This document shows, one piece after another, positions 10,101 to 17,630 of a DNA stretch of 64,000 bases. A program made the position numbers and the translations under genes. The notes below the pieces were generated by a model, which made no database searches, was not told the origin of the DNA, and saw only the letters and a list, made by a program, of their open reading frames with translations. How positions within the stretch are numbered: the first letter of the stretch is position 1; each line of letters starts with the position of its first letter. Source of the DNA: Streptomyces clavuligerus (GTDB lineage Bacteria > Actinomycetota > Actinomycetes > Streptomycetales > Streptomycetaceae); assembly GCF_005519465.1 (NCBI RefSeq), contig NZ_CP027858.1, forward strand, positions 6,559,001 through 6,623,000. The letters run 5' to 3'.

Positions 10101-10775
10101 GAGGACGCCCCCTGGCTGACCGTCGGCCCCGGCTCCGGTGAGCTGGCGACCGGACAGAAGCAGCCGCTGACCCTCTCCGTGGACACGGCGGGGCTCACCC
10201 CCGGCACCACGCTGACGACCGAGGTGCGCGTCGCGTCCCAGAGCGGGCGCAGCCCGGTCCTGACGGTGCCGGTCAAGGTCGTCGTGCCGCGCTACCAGGC
10301 CGCCCTGGACGCGGGGGCGGGCGCGAGTGCCGTGGACAGCCTCGGCGACACCTGGAGCCCCGACCGCCGCTACACCGCGGGCTCCTACGGCTACCAGGGG
10401 AACACCTCCACGCGGTCGACCGGGCGCACCATCACGGGAACCACCGACCCCGGTCTCTTCCGCACCGCCCGTGAGGGGATGTACGAGTACCGCTTCGACA
10501 ACGTGCCGAACGGCGTCTACACGGTGGAGCTGGGCTTCGCCGAGGTGAGCGGCGTCCGGCCGAACAAGCGGGTCTTCGACGTCCTCGCCGAGGGGGTCGA
10601 GGTCCTGCCCTCGCTGGACATCGCCCTGGAGGCCGGTTCGTACGCGGCCGTCCAGCGCACGTACACCGTCACCGTGACGGACGGGACGCTCAACGTCCGC
10701 TTCGTCGCCCACCAGGGGTACGGCAAGCCCCTGCTCAACACGCTCCGGGTGACCGAGCGCCCCGACAAGGGGTGA
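7200..10775 (+). CDS. Secreted S8 subtilisin-like protease, multidomain
   Basis: 1191 residues from the GTG at 7200, chosen because AAGGAG lies 5 nt upstream and a signal peptide follows (twin-Arg-rich start, hydrophobic LLSFALLPLG, cleavage near ALAAP). An inhibitor-I9-like propeptide precedes the catalytic domain. The triad is D202 (IDTGVDY), H249 (NNDHGTHTMG) and S421 (GTSMASPH). After about residue 490 come two carboxypeptidase-regulatory-like beta-sandwiches, a nidogen-like region (TNGHVSFGG, YPFWDDL, VVEWRNV), a third regulatory-like repeat, a BACON-like domain (PWLTVGPGSGEL) and a C-terminal malectin-like domain. The accessory domains suggest binding to glycans or to the cell surface. 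Secreted and acting outside the cell; substrate unknown. A strong terminator follows, so it is monocistronic. Confidence 0.9.
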   Translation: MAPRTRGTRRTRPLRTTCAALLSFALLPLGGGTALAAPAPDPTPSPTAAERKIEPRLQEQLDGGKAAFWVYLDSAADLSRAARASTKAAKAAAVHTAQRDHARRTQAGLIEALEGVRAEYTSYWIVNAVRVVGGPKLADTLAQRPEVARIDAEDTVSIPRPLPGVREDTVDAVEWNVDRIKAPQVWDQFGVRGEGIVVANIDTGVDYQHPAVDQSYRGRNADGTYSHDYNWIDPARVCSGTAPCDNNDHGTHTMGTMVGDDGGANKIGVAPGATWIAAKGCETTSCSQTSLMASGQWIVAPTDRNGQNPRPDLAPDIVNNSWGSTVHNPWYKDIVNSWRAAGVFPAFSNGNNGPGCATSGSPGDYVASYSSGAFDSNNAIASFSSRGAGDQGGIKPNIAAPGSNIRSSIRSGGYGSMSGTSMASPHTAAAVALVWAAAPALQGDVAQTEALLDQTAVDVDSTTCGGTAADNNVFGEGRLDVLAAVQAAPRGPVGALAGTVTSGGTAVTGARVVADGPIDRAATTDAQGRYTFPALSAGAYTVTVSKFGYGSTSSAGVPVAEGATRTEDFQLTQAPSATVTGTVTAGSQPVAQADITVADTPVTATTDAEGRFEVTLPHGDYTLRASSAHRCLTAGSVQLSVTGSGPVTTTVALPQRTDTFGYGCAAAGGTGYAAGTQQLALTGDSVTEAVRLPFPVPLYGRSYSTVHVTTNGHVSFGGAHTSDSNVSIPSTATPNAALYPFWDDLIVGGEGSGVHTGVVGTAPHRSFVVEWRNVAHWSAQGERFSFSAQIGEDGRIAYHYKNIGAGLRTGSSATIGVENAAGTDAFLYSFNSAALSEGLSIAFRTTRHGVVRGQVLDANDGKAVEGAQVTVGSGATAATAVTGADGGYALQAPSGDQVVGVTAAAYQKAERTVPVGADTVVTLDESLKTGKVAASRAALDIVAPGDQRRTRVLELSNTGAPTPYTVTEDAPWLTVGPGSGELATGQKQPLTLSVDTAGLTPGTTLTTEVRVASQSGRSPVLTVPVKVVVPRYQAALDAGAGASAVDSLGDTWSPDRRYTAGSYGYQGNTSTRSTGRTITGTTDPGLFRTAREGMYEYRFDNVPNGVYTVELGFAEVSGVRPNKRVFDVLAEGVEVLPSLDIALEAGSYAAVQRTYTVTVTDGTLNVRFVAHQGYGKPLLNTLRVTERPDKG

Positions 10776-10796
10776 CCGGTTCCTGAGCACAGCCCG

Positions 10797-10832
10797 AAGG
10801 GCCCGCACCGCCACCCGGCGGCGCGGGCCCTT
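10797..10832 (+). terminator. Terminator after the subtilase gene
   Basis: AAGGGCCCGC (10797-10806) pairs with GCGGGCCCTT (10823-10832), loop 16 nt with further pairing inside (CCGCC/GGCGG). It lies 21 bp beyond the stop. Confidence 0.8.
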
Positions 10833-10897
10833 CCTGTATCACCGGGCCCGCCCCACCGGTCCGCACCCACTCCGGTGGACAGCGGGAGAGGTGACGG

Positions 10898-10982
10898 GGT
10901 GCCATCGATTTTCCGCCATGATGCTATGGCGGTGCCATTTTTCTCTTGTGATGGCGCAGTAGTGGTGCCATATTGGCGCCAT
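10898..10982 (+). promoter_or_regulatory. Repeat array upstream of the P450 gene, probable operator
   Basis: GGTGCCAT occurs three times at exactly 33-bp spacing (10898, 10931, 10964), and GGCGCCAT follows at 10975. Inverted copies are interleaved: CCGCCAT/ATGGCGG (10913-10919 and 10926-10932, loop 6) and ATGGCGC/GCGCCAT (10951-10957 and 10976-10982). The segment is markedly AT-richer than its surroundings and lies 146-230 bp upstream of the P450 start. It reads as a multi-site operator/promoter; the cognate protein is unknown. Confidence 0.6.
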
Positions 10983-11127
10983 GTGCAGCGGTCGGTGACG
11001 CCACGCCGATGGCGGACGGCCCCGCGCACAGGAACGCCGACGGCGCTCCCGCCCCGACCGGGCGGAGCACCCCCGTCGCGCGCCGTCGCACGGACCGCGA
11101 CGGCGCCGACCGCGACAGGAGGACACG

Positions 11128-12372
11128 ATGCACGACCGGCTCCCGACAGAAACAGCCACCGCACGGGGCGGAAACGGGGCGGCGCCGACGGCCGGCCCGG
11201 TGCCGCCGCCCGCGCTGAACCAGCGCTGTCCCTTCGGCCCGTCCCCCGGACTGACCGCGCTCCGGGACGAACAGCCGCTCCGCCCCATGCGCTACCCCGA
11301 CGGACATGTGGGCTGGCTGGCGACCGGCCACCCCGCCGTCCGGAAGATCCTGGCGGACCCTCGTTTCAGCTCCCGCCTGGAGCTGATGCACCTCCCCTTC
11401 GAGCTGGACTTCGACGGCATCCCCTCGGCGCCGGCGGGCGACCTCACCGCCATGGACGCGCCCGAGCACACCCGCTACCGGCGGCGCCTCGCGGGCGCGT
11501 TCACCGTCCGCCGGATGCGGCTGCTGACCGAACGGGTCGAGGAGATCACCGCCGAACACCTCGACGCCATGGAGCGCCAGGGCACCTCCGCCGACCTGGT
11601 GACGGCGTTCGCCCAGCCCGTTCCCACCCTGGTGATCTGCGAACTCCTCGGCGTGCCCTACACGGACCGGAGCCGGTTCCAGGGGTACACCGCCGCGCTC
11701 AGCGGGGTCGACGTGACCTTGGAGGAGCAGATCGCCGCCATGGCGGACCTCTCCTCGTACATCCAGGAACTGATCACCGCCAAGCGGACCGCGCCCACCG
11801 ACGACCTGCTCAGCGACCTCGTCACCGACGGCGGGTTCACCGACGCCGAACTCGCGGGCATCGGGAGCTTTCTGCTCGCCGCGGGCCTCGACACCACCGC
11901 CAATATGATCGCCTACGGCACCTTCGCCCTGCTGAGCCACCCCGAGCAGCTCGCCCGGCTGCGCGCCGAACCCGAACTCGCCGCACCGGCGGTCGAGGAG
12001 CTGCTGCGCTATCTGAGCATCGCCCACACCGGGATACGGACGGCGCTGGAGGACGTCGAGATCGACGGGCACACCATCCGCGCGGGAGACACCGTGACCC
12101 TCTCCATCGAGGCGGCCAACCGCGACGCCGAGCGCTTCCCCGACCCCGACACGCTCGACCTGGGCCGCCGCACGACCGGACATCTCGCCTTCGGCCACGG
12201 CATCCACCAGTGCCTCGGCCAGCAGCTCGCCCGCGTCGAACTCACCGTCGCCCTGCCCGCGCTGCTCGCGCGCTTCCCCGGGCTGCGGCTCGCCGTCCCG
12301 GCCGACGAGGTCCCCCTGCGCGAGGGTGTGAACGTCCTCGGCGGTGTGCACGGACTGCCGGTCGCCTGGTAG
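11128..12372 (+). CDS. Cytochrome P450
   Basis: 414 residues, ATG after AGGAGG (11116-11121). It carries all the class I bacterial P450 landmarks: the I-helix AGLDTTANMI (acid-alcohol pair replaced by D-T-T), the K-helix EELLRY (E-x-x-R), and the haem loop FGHGIHQCLGQQLAR with the ligand C362. It monooxygenates a small molecule using electrons from ferredoxin, and the ferredoxin gene lies 69 bp downstream on the same strand. The first ~35 residues are low-complexity. Substrate unknown; similar P450-Fdx pairs occur both in metabolite clusters and in xenobiotic metabolism. Regulation probably acts at the repeat array upstream. Confidence 0.93.
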   Translation: MHDRLPTETATARGGNGAAPTAGPVPPPALNQRCPFGPSPGLTALRDEQPLRPMRYPDGHVGWLATGHPAVRKILADPRFSSRLELMHLPFELDFDGIPSAPAGDLTAMDAPEHTRYRRRLAGAFTVRRMRLLTERVEEITAEHLDAMERQGTSADLVTAFAQPVPTLVICELLGVPYTDRSRFQGYTAALSGVDVTLEEQIAAMADLSSYIQELITAKRTAPTDDLLSDLVTDGGFTDAELAGIGSFLLAAGLDTTANMIAYGTFALLSHPEQLARLRAEPELAAPAVEELLRYLSIAHTGIRTALEDVEIDGHTIRAGDTVTLSIEAANRDAERFPDPDTLDLGRRTTGHLAFGHGIHQCLGQQLARVELTVALPALLARFPGLRLAVPADEVPLREGVNVLGGVHGLPVAW

Positions 12373-12441
12373 CCGCAGCGTGCCCGGGACCCGTCCGCAC
12401 CGGACGCCGGACGGAACGCCGACAGCGGAAAGGACCATTCC

Positions 12442-12660
12442 GTGGAGATCAGGATCGACCGCGAGCGCTGCCTCGGGGCAGGTATGTGCGCGCTGACCGC
12501 CCCCGGGCTGTTCGACCAGGACGCCGAAGACGGCCGGGTGCTGCTGCTGAACCCCCGCCCCGACCCGGAACAGCACGCCGCCGCACAGGAGTCCGCCTGG
12601 CTCTGCCCCGCCGGAGCGATCACCGCGACCGGCGGCGCGGGCGCCGACCGCCACCCCTGA
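12442..12660 (+). CDS. Ferredoxin, [3Fe-4S] type, P450 partner
   Basis: 72 residues from a GTG. The motif CLGAGMC (C-x5-C) with a distal CPAGAI gives three cluster Cys, as in the single-cluster [3Fe-4S] ferredoxins that reduce Streptomyces P450s. It is encoded just after the P450 gene, and GGAAAGGA at 12427-12434 serves as ribosome-binding site. Cytoplasmic electron carrier; a ferredoxin reductase must come from elsewhere, as none is encoded nearby. Confidence 0.92.
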   Translation: MEIRIDRERCLGAGMCALTAPGLFDQDAEDGRVLLLNPRPDPEQHAAAQESAWLCPAGAITATGGAGADRHP

Positions 12661-12705
12661 GCCGCGGCGGGGGCCGGGGCCCGCGCTCCCGCCGGCCGGG
12701 GCCGG

Positions 12706-14046
12706 TCAGTGCGGGCGGAACGGGGGAGTCGCCGGGGACGGGCCCAGGGTGGTCGTGCCGGGGGCGGCGCGGTGGCCGAGGCCGGTGCGGTAGACGTCGA
12801 GCGCGGCCTCCACCCGGCCGCCCCGGCGCAGCAGATCCCCCAGCAGTCGGCAGAGATCCGCCAGATCACCGCTGGCCCCGCTCCGCTCCAGCAGGCCGAG
12901 CGCCCGGACGTAGTGCTCCTCGGCCGCCTCCGGATCGCCCCGCTCCTCGGCGATCAGCCCCAGCAGCCGGTGCGCGCCGCCCGCGTGCACGGCGCCGTGC
13001 CCGTCGTCCAGCTCCAGCAGCGCCGACAGCAGCTCCGCCGCCTCCTCGTGGCGCCCGAGCCGCCGCAGCACATCCGCCAGCTCCACCTCCACCTGCGCGG
13101 TGTAGAGCGTGGCCCGCTTCGCGGTGAGCATGTCGCGCGCGGTGCGCAGCTCCCGTTCCGCGGGGACGAGTTCCGCGTTCTGCGCGTGCACATAGCCGCG
13201 CATCCAGTGGCAGTGGGCGAGGTCGGTGTGCAGCCGGAGCTGACGGTAGATCGACTGGGCCCGGGCGAGGGAGGCGTCGGCGTCGTCGGTGCGGCCCTCG
13301 GCGAGGAAGGTCCGGGCGACCTGCCGGTGCATGCCCGCCACCAGGGCCGGGTCCGAGACCCGGGGGGCCAGCGCCAGGGCCAGTTCGGCGGCGTGCGCGG
13401 CCCGTGCGTGCGCCCCCATGTCGATGTACGGGCCGATGACGGCCGTGTACAGCAGGACCAGCGCCTCCGGGTCGGCGAGGTCGCTCGCCGCCAGCCCGTC
13501 GATCGCGGACTCCAGCAGATAGCAGGCGTACCGCAGCTCCCCGGCGAGCAGATGGGCGACGGCGCGGCCCCGGAGCGCGCGGGCCCGCCGGGGCAGCGGC
13601 TCCTCGCCGAGCAGCCGCTCGGCCTCCTCGAAGTGCCGCCGCGCGTCCTCCAGATCGCCGGTCTCCAGCGCGCAGTCCCCGAGCCCGAGCAGGGCCTCCG
13701 CCTGCTCGGGCACCAGATCGAGGTGTTCCGCGTCGGTCAGCAGCCGACGGTAGTGGACGGCCGCCTCGTCGGCGGCGCCGGTGGCCAGTTCCCGCTGGGC
13801 GTCGGTGAGCCCGAGCCGCAGCTCGGTCCCGAGCCGGGCGGGGCGCCCGGTCGTCAGCTCCTCGTACGAGGTGCCCAGCCGTCCCGCGAGGAAGCGCAGC
13901 GCCGTCTCGGACGGCCTGACCTTCCCGGACTCCAGGGTGGAGATGTACGCGGGTGTGTACGACGGCTCGGCGAGCTGCCGCTGGGTCAGTCCGCGCTCGG
14001 TGCGCAGCCGCTGCACCCTCCGTCCGATCTCGACCGGTTCATCCAT
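12706..14046 (-). CDS. XRE-family regulator with TPR domain
   Basis: 446 residues. The N-terminal HTH_3 domain (residues 6-62: IGRRVQRLRTERGLTQRQLA, YISTLESGKVRPS) is followed by about nine TPR-like helical pairs to the C-terminus. This is the plan of peptide- or protein-sensing regulators (RRNPP-like) and of many Streptomyces cluster regulators. The gene is divergent from a secreted M64 peptidase with 146 bp between starts, and that spacer holds palindromes. Control of the peptidase, possibly in response to a peptide, is an inference. It is convergent with the P450-ferredoxin operon, only 45 bp from its end. Confidence 0.85.
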   Translation of the reverse strand: MDEPVEIGRRVQRLRTERGLTQRQLAEPSYTPAYISTLESGKVRPSETALRFLAGRLGTSYEELTTGRPARLGTELRLGLTDAQRELATGAADEAAVHYRRLLTDAEHLDLVPEQAEALLGLGDCALETGDLEDARRHFEEAERLLGEEPLPRRARALRGRAVAHLLAGELRYACYLLESAIDGLAASDLADPEALVLLYTAVIGPYIDMGAHARAAHAAELALALAPRVSDPALVAGMHRQVARTFLAEGRTDDADASLARAQSIYRQLRLHTDLAHCHWMRGYVHAQNAELVPAERELRTARDMLTAKRATLYTAQVEVELADVLRRLGRHEEAAELLSALLELDDGHGAVHAGGAHRLLGLIAEERGDPEAAEEHYVRALGLLERSGASGDLADLCRLLGDLLRRGGRVEAALDVYRTGLGHRAAPGTTTLGPSPATPPFRPH

Positions 14047-14143
14047 GAAAACCCCCCTGGTGACTCGGAGTCCACAGTATTCGGGGACAAGGAGGCATTG
14101 CGCACCCCTCGGACACCCCCTAGCTTAAACAAGCCATTCATCA

Positions 14144-14164
14144 GACTTATTAAGTCACTTAAGT
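14144..14164. promoter_or_regulatory. Palindromes between XRE-TPR and M64 genes
   Basis: GACTTA-T-TAAGTC (14144-14156) is a perfect 13-bp palindrome, directly followed by ACTTAAGT (14157-14164). Both share the CTTA/TAAG core and sit in the only AT-rich patch of the divergent spacer, 29-49 bp before the M64 start. Likely operator and -10 region. Confidence 0.55.
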
Positions 14165-14192
14165 CGCCCATGTCGCCCTCCTGGGAGGACCC

Positions 14193-15545
14193 ATGCGCCC
14201 AGCGCTGCGCAGAGCCATGACGGCCGCCGGTGTGGCCACCGCCGTCACCGCCGTACTCGCCACCGCCCCCGGCGGCGCCGCCGCCGCACCGAAGCCGCCC
14301 GCGCCCGCCCTGGTCGAGGTCGAGATACCCGGGCCGGAACACGGCACCGCCGCCGGTTCCGGTCATATCGAGGTACCGCAGAACGGTACACAGCGTCCGA
14401 GCCCCCGGCTCTCCGCCCGGGAGCAGCAGCGGGACGGCACCGTCAGCAAGATCGTCGACAACGGCTCCACCGCCGACCGGCTGGACATCGTCGTCGTGGG
14501 CGACGGCTACACCGAGGCGGAGCTGGGCGCCTTCCGCGCCGACGCCCGGGAGAAGTGGGCCGAGCTGACCGCCGTCGAGCCGTACACCACCTACCGCAAC
14601 CTCTTCAACGTCTGGACGGTCGACGCGGTCTCCAACGAGTCCGGTGTCTCCGGCGACCCGGACAGGGCCACGGTCAGGGACACCGCCCTCGGCTCGTACT
14701 TCTGGTGCGGCGACATCGAGCGGCTGCTCTGCGTCGACGAGGCCAAGGTCGACGGCTATGTCGCCAAGGCCCCCGAGGCCGATCTGGTGCTCGTGCTCGC
14801 GAACAGCGCCAAGTACGGCGGCGCGGGCTACAACCAGCCCAGCCCCACCCTCGGCTACGAGGGCATCGCCACCGCCTCGGCCGGGAACGAGAAGTCCGGA
14901 CAGGTCGCCATCCACGAGACCGGTCACTCCCTCGGAAAGCTCGCCGACGAGTACTTCTACCCCGGCTACCCCGGATACGAGCGGTACACCGGCGCCGAGC
15001 CCGCGGACTCCAACATCTCCACGCTGACCGCCGACGAGATCGGCCGGCAGCGGGTCAAGTGGCACCGCTGGCTCGGCGAGACCTCTCCCGACGGCGGCAC
15101 CGTCGGCACCCACGAGGGCGGCGGCTACTACGTCGAAGGGCTGTTCCGGCCCACCGACAACTCCCTGATGCGGGTCAACGGCAAGCCCTTCAACCTGCCG
15201 GGCGTCGAAGCGATGATCGCCGGTTTCTACCGGCACGCGAAGCCCGTCACGGCGCTGACCCCCACCGACCGCCCGCTGCGGCTGCGGTCCACCGCGAAGG
15301 TCGCCGTGCCCCGGCTGACGGGCGCGGACGGACGACAGCTCCGGGTGCGCTGGTACCTGGACGGCAAGGAGCTGAAGCACCTCGCGGGCCGTACCGAGGT
15401 CCCGGTCGCGAGGATCGTCAAGGGGCTGATCGACTTCCGCACCCACACCCTCTCGGCGACCGTCGACGACCGCACCCCGTCGGTGCGCGACCCGCGGATC
15501 GCGGCCACGCTGAAGGGCGACGTGAGCTGGAAGGTCCGGCTCTGA
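14193..15545 (+). CDS. Secreted M64-family metallopeptidase
   Basis: 450 residues with a clear signal peptide (cleavage near GGAAAAP, residue ~32). HETGHSLGKLADEY at 241-254 is the zinc motif of peptidase family M64 (HExxH with a downstream Asp). VVVGDGYTEAELG near residue 101 is the family's conserved opening, and FWCGDIERLLC supplies a disulfide pair. The C-terminal ~100 residues form a beta domain of unknown role. It cleaves extracellular proteins; the family is named for an IgA peptidase. It is followed by a long hairpin and is probably controlled by the divergent XRE-TPR protein. Confidence 0.9.
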   Translation: MRPALRRAMTAAGVATAVTAVLATAPGGAAAAPKPPAPALVEVEIPGPEHGTAAGSGHIEVPQNGTQRPSPRLSAREQQRDGTVSKIVDNGSTADRLDIVVVGDGYTEAELGAFRADAREKWAELTAVEPYTTYRNLFNVWTVDAVSNESGVSGDPDRATVRDTALGSYFWCGDIERLLCVDEAKVDGYVAKAPEADLVLVLANSAKYGGAGYNQPSPTLGYEGIATASAGNEKSGQVAIHETGHSLGKLADEYFYPGYPGYERYTGAEPADSNISTLTADEIGRQRVKWHRWLGETSPDGGTVGTHEGGGYYVEGLFRPTDNSLMRVNGKPFNLPGVEAMIAGFYRHAKPVTALTPTDRPLRLRSTAKVAVPRLTGADGRQLRVRWYLDGKELKHLAGRTEVPVARIVKGLIDFRTHTLSATVDDRTPSVRDPRIAATLKGDVSWKVRL

Positions 15546-15607
15546 CGCCGGACGCTACGGTTCCGGGGCCGGACGGTACGGCTGTGGCCCACCGTCAGCC
15601 CCACGGA

Positions 15608-15654
15608 GCGCGCCCCCTCCCGGGCACCCCGGTGCCGTCCGGGAGGGGGCGCGC
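15608..15654 (+). terminator. Very long hairpin after the M64 gene
   Basis: Sixteen perfect base pairs (15608-15623 with 15639-15654), and the 15-nt loop itself holds GGCACC/GGTGCC. It is one of the strongest stems in the window. Confidence 0.85.
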
Positions 15655-15794
15655 GCCCAGGGCGCCGGGTGCGACGGAACGGCCCCGTACGCCGGGGGCC
15701 GCCCCCGCGCCCGCCCCCGCTCCGGGGCAGAATCCGGGGGACCGCGGACGGAACACCACGACGTCCGGGAGCGACCGGGGGAGAGGGGTGTGCC

Positions 15795-16076
15795 GTGGGT
15801 GAGGAACCCGTACTGCGGACACGCATCGGCGGCCGGACCGTGGATCTGCCCGGAACGCTGGACGGAATCCGCGCCTCCCTCCCCCGGGAGCAGCGCGCGG
15901 CGTTCGACCGGGAGGTCGGCTCCGCGCCGCTGCTCGACGTGCCGCTGATCGCCGCGCGCTGGGGGCTGCCCCAGGAGGCGAGGGACGAGGACGACGCCCT
16001 CGCCGACCAGTTGCGCACGGGCGACTTCACGGGCTTCACCGCCCCGGAGGACGGCCGGGCGGGGAGCGGCGGGTGA
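15795..16076 (+). CDS. Small protein, putative antitoxin of a RelE/ParE-like pair
   Basis: 93 residues from the GTG at 15795, behind GGGGAGAGGGG. The protein starts with a short beta hairpin (VLRTRIGGRTVDLPGTL), then helices (LPREQRAAFDREVG, LIAARWGLPQEARDEDDAL), and ends in a Gly-rich tail. It is acidic in the second half. Its stop overlaps the start of the following toxin-like gene (GTGA). Position, size and coupling suggest an antitoxin, but I do not recognise a named antitoxin family. Confidence in the gene is good, in the role moderate. Confidence 0.6.
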   Translation: MGEEPVLRTRIGGRTVDLPGTLDGIRASLPREQRAAFDREVGSAPLLDVPLIAARWGLPQEARDEDDALADQLRTGDFTGFTAPEDGRAGSGG

Positions 16077-16318
16077 GCGCGTACCGGGTGCAGTACTCGA
16101 CCGAGGCGCGCGCCTGTCTGGACGCGCTGTCCGGCACGGCCAGAGCCCGCTTCGACACCGGGCTGCGGTCCCTGGCGTCCGACCCCTACGGCTCGGGGTC
16201 CGTGGCGATCCGTGAACGGGACTACCGGCAGGCCCTCGTCGGCGGCTGCGTCACCGTGTACTACGTCTCCGCCGGGGTCAGGGTCCTGTCGGTGACCCGG
16301 GCCCAGGGGCCGCCGTGA
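16073..16318 (+). CDS. RelE/ParE-like toxin candidate
   Basis: 81 residues from the GTG at 16073, which overlaps the previous stop by 4 nt. YRVQYSTEARACLDALSG, then a long helix, then SVAIRERDYRQALVGG and VTVYYVSAGVRVLSVTRA follow the RelE/ParE plan (beta-alpha-alpha then an antiparallel sheet with a central R-x-x-x-V/G-x-Y/V-Y run). RelE homologues cut mRNA on the ribosome and ParE homologues poison gyrase; which applies here cannot be told. Its last 41 bp overlap the convergent phosphatase gene. Confidence 0.6.
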   Translation: MSAYRVQYSTEARACLDALSGTARARFDTGLRSLASDPYGSGSVAIRERDYRQALVGGCVTVYYVSAGVRVLSVTRAQGPP

Positions 16319-16796
16319 ACCGGCGGACGTACGCGTGCTGCCAGGGGGTCTCCACCGCGCGGGGGTGGTAGTGCCCGCGGACGAAGGCCACCGCGTCCCG
16401 CGCGGGCACCCCGTCGAGCACGGCGAGCAGCGCCAGCGCGGTACCGGTACGGCCCCGGCCCCCGCCGCAGGCGATCTCGACGCGCTCGGTCCCGGCGCGT
16501 TCCCGCAGCTCCAGCAGGGCGCGTTGGAGTCCCGCGCGATCACGGGGCAGCAGGAAGTCCGGCCAGCGGACCCAGCGGACGTCCCAGGAGGCCCCGGGGG
16601 GAGCGGCGCGGCAGACGTCCCGCGGAGGTCTGCCCAGCAGACACAGGGTGAGTGCGGGGGCGGGGCCCGGGGGCAGGGGCAGGCGGAGCCCGCGGCCCCT
16701 GACCAGCCGCCCCGAGGGCAGTCGCAGCACACCGGGGTCACCGCCGTTCCAGGTCCCGTCCATCGGCGTCCCGTCGTCCATCGGCGCCCCGTTCAT
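16278..16796 (-). CDS. Dual-specificity/protein-tyrosine phosphatase-like protein
   Basis: 172 residues. EIACGGGRGRTGTALA near residue 115 is the C-x5-R-T/S signature loop (P-loop) of cysteine phosphatases, with an upstream Asp in VRWPDFLLP as the likely general acid. The residue before the catalytic Cys is Ala instead of the usual His. Three in-frame ATGs (16796, 16781, 16763) lie within a short repeat (GAPMDDGTPMDG), so the true start is uncertain. It may dephosphorylate proteins or other phosphoesters; no partner is seen. Confidence 0.7.
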   Translation of the reverse strand: MNGAPMDDGTPMDGTWNGGDPGVLRLPSGRLVRGRGLRLPLPPGPAPALTLCLLGRPPRDVCRAAPPGASWDVRWVRWPDFLLPRDRAGLQRALLELRERAGTERVEIACGGGRGRTGTALALLAVLDGVPARDAVAFVRGHYHPRAVETPWQHAYVRRFTAAPGPGSPTGP

Positions 16797-16834
16797 CCGT
16801 GCCCGTTCGTCCGTCGTCCGTGCCCGTTCGTCCG
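16796..16834. repeat. 18-bp direct repeat at the phosphatase start
   Basis: TCCGTGCCCGTTCGTCCG occurs at 16796-16813 and again at 16817-16834 (period 21). It overlaps the phosphatase start and leader and may reflect slippage. Confidence 0.8.
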
Positions 16835-16904
16835 CCCACGGTAGGGCGCGCCGCCGGAGTCCCGCCCGCCGTACGGGATATCACGCCGGGGCCGGGGCGT
16901 GGGG

Positions 16905-17528
16905 TCACCGGGCGGGGCGGTGGTCCGCCGGGCCGAAGGGCGGTCGCGGCGGCGGGGGGAGCGGGCGGCGGCAGCGCACCTCGGTCAGCTCGACACCGTC
17001 GTAGACGTCGTCCCTGGCCGCTCCGTCTTCCTGATAGCCCGCCCGCGCGTAGAAACGGCGGGCGGGGTGGTTGTCCCGGAGCACCCACAGCACGGCGGAG
17101 CCGTGCCCCCGCTCCGCCAGTCGGCTGTGGGCGGCGGTGAGCAGGGCGTGGCCGAAGCCCTCGCCCACCCGGTCCGGATGGACGTACAGGGCGTAGACCT
17201 CGCCCGCTGTGCCCTGGGCTCCGTCCCCGTCGGGGAGTTCGTCCCGGCAGGGACCGGCCGCGAGCCAGCCCACGACCGTGCCGTCCGCCCCGCCGCCGGG
17301 TCCGGCGGTGTCCGCGGCCCCGCTCCCCGGGGCGACGGCGACCAGGTCCAGCGACCGCCGGAGCGGACGCGTGAACCACTCCCGCCGCCGGGCGGCGTCC
17401 TCCTCGACCGTCAGGGCGTCCAGATACGGGCCGGGAACGATCCCCGCGTACGCGGAGCGCCACCCCCGGACCCGGACCTCCGCGACGGCGTCGATATCGG
17501 CTTCGGTCATCTCCCGTATGTGTGCCAT
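16905..17528 (-). CDS. GNAT-family N-acetyltransferase
   Basis: 207 residues. IREMTEADIDAVAEVRVRGW is the standard first strand-helix of GNAT enzymes. EVYALYVHPDRVGEGFGHAL holds the acetyl-CoA loop (R/Q-x-x-G-x-G as RVGEGFGHAL), and NHPARRFYARAGYQEDG is motif B. A Gly-rich insert lies near residues 70-85. It transfers acetyl to an amine; the substrate is unknown. Not in an operon. Confidence 0.88.
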   Translation of the reverse strand: MAHIREMTEADIDAVAEVRVRGWRSAYAGIVPGPYLDALTVEEDAARRREWFTRPLRRSLDLVAVAPGSGAADTAGPGGGADGTVVGWLAAGPCRDELPDGDGAQGTAGEVYALYVHPDRVGEGFGHALLTAAHSRLAERGHGSAVLWVLRDNHPARRFYARAGYQEDGAARDDVYDGVELTEVRCRRPLPPPPRPPFGPADHRPAR

Positions 17529-17630
17529 CGGCTCACCCTAGGCGGGCACCCGCCCCGGCGGCACCGGAGTTTCCGCAGGCCGGGGCCGGTGGGGAGGGGG
17601 GAAAGGGGCCCGTTGTCAGTGGTGGCTGCG

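Noticed and set aside
8280..10814. 844-codon minus-strand open frame
   Set aside because: Exact antisense of the S8 protease gene, no domain, Gly/Val/Arg-rich shadow.
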